Program-made: the position numbers and the translations under genes
Notes under the pieces: generated by a model
Told to the model about the DNA's origin: nothing
The model's database searches: none
Seen by the model: only the letters and a program-made list of their open reading frames with translations
From: Sulfurimonas sp.
GTDB lineage: Bacteria > Campylobacterota > Campylobacteria > Campylobacterales > Sulfurimonadaceae
Direction of reading: 5' to 3'
NCBI GenBank assembly: GCA_024762745.1
Contig: JANTGV010000050.1
Span: 1 to 7,229 of the forward strand
DNA: 7,229 nt
Part shown: positions 7,085 to 7,229 of the stretch, piece by piece
Layout: each line of letters begins with the position of its first letter
Numbering within the stretch: the stretch's first letter is position 1

Positions 7085-7229
7085 TTATTTTTTTTCTGTT
7101 GTACTACTATTTATTTTATCAAATTCAGTTTTTACAACCCCTACTGCATAGAGAAAATCTCGTGCTCCCAACGCTCCCATAAGTGGTTGAAACATTGGCT
7201 CACCATTAGGCTTTAAAAACCATATAGTC
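7085..7229 (-). CDS. C-terminal end of an unidentified protein, possibly thioredoxin-fold (5' part beyond window)
   Basis: An open frame enters from the right edge and gives 47 complete codons ending in TAA at 7085-7087. The visible tail begins TIWFLKPNGEPM, continues with QPLMGALGARDFLYAVG and ends in a charged, lysine-rich stretch. A beta strand with 'x-WFL-x-P-x-G', then a small-residue turn and a helix, resembles the last third of thioredoxin-like/SoxW-type proteins (cis-Pro strand, 'F-x-D-x-x-G', then 'G-x-x-x-x-x-x-F'). The Cys-x-x-Cys region would lie outside the window, so this is only a suggestion. The frame is supported by its lack of stops, protein-like composition and tight 18-base spacing to hisD. 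Confidence 0.5.
   Translation of the reverse strand, partial: TIWFLKPNGEPMFQPLMGALGARDFLYAVGVVKTEFDKINSSTTEKK

Noticed and set aside
1..7229. CRISPR array, insertion sequence, tRNA or phage-like elements
   Set aside because: No spaced direct repeats, transposase frame, terminal repeats or cloverleaf sequence was seen; the window is compactly filled with ordinary minus-strand genes.

Overview
The window looks like chromosomal DNA from a campylobacterotal (epsilonproteobacterial) bacterium, most plausibly a sulfur-metabolising Sulfurimonas/Sulfurovum-type organism. The evidence is the AT-rich composition, compact same-strand gene packing, a sodium channel whose voltage-sensor residues fall at the same numbers as in Arcobacter NavAb, and a three-subunit molybdoenzyme of the sulfur-compound oxidoreductase type. 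The genus is inferred from memory of these families, not proven by the sequence.

All genes lie on the minus strand, so the window is read from right to left. At the right edge is the 3' end of a small, possibly thioredoxin-fold protein (7085-7229), followed 18 bases later by a complete hisD (histidinol dehydrogenase, 5774-7066). A strong rho-independent terminator (5737-5767) closes that unit. A 241-base gap (5496-5736) follows and carries a perfect 8+8 palindrome (5631-5650) and candidate -10 elements. Next comes a tightly coupled three-gene operon in B-C-A order: a four-cluster [4Fe-4S] protein (4857-5495), an eight-helix NrfD-type quinone-interacting membrane subunit (3952-4857) and a 1145-residue Tat-exported molybdopterin catalytic subunit (501-3938). 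A 10-bp hairpin (466-491) sits just past the operon. A bacterial voltage-gated sodium channel gene then starts at 378 and runs off the left edge after its S4 segment.

The three operon proteins form a complex iron-sulfur molybdoenzyme. The catalytic subunit faces the periplasm, the Fe-S subunit carries electrons, and the NrfD subunit exchanges them with the quinone pool. The architecture fits respiration on, or oxidation of, a sulfur compound such as polysulfide/sulfur, tetrathionate, thiosulfate or sulfite. The exact substrate cannot be read from the sequence. The catalytic subunit is about 400 residues longer than classical PsrA, and the gene order matches the B-C-A arrangement of tetrathionate reductase operons. 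The hisD and sodium-channel genes appear to be unrelated neighbours.
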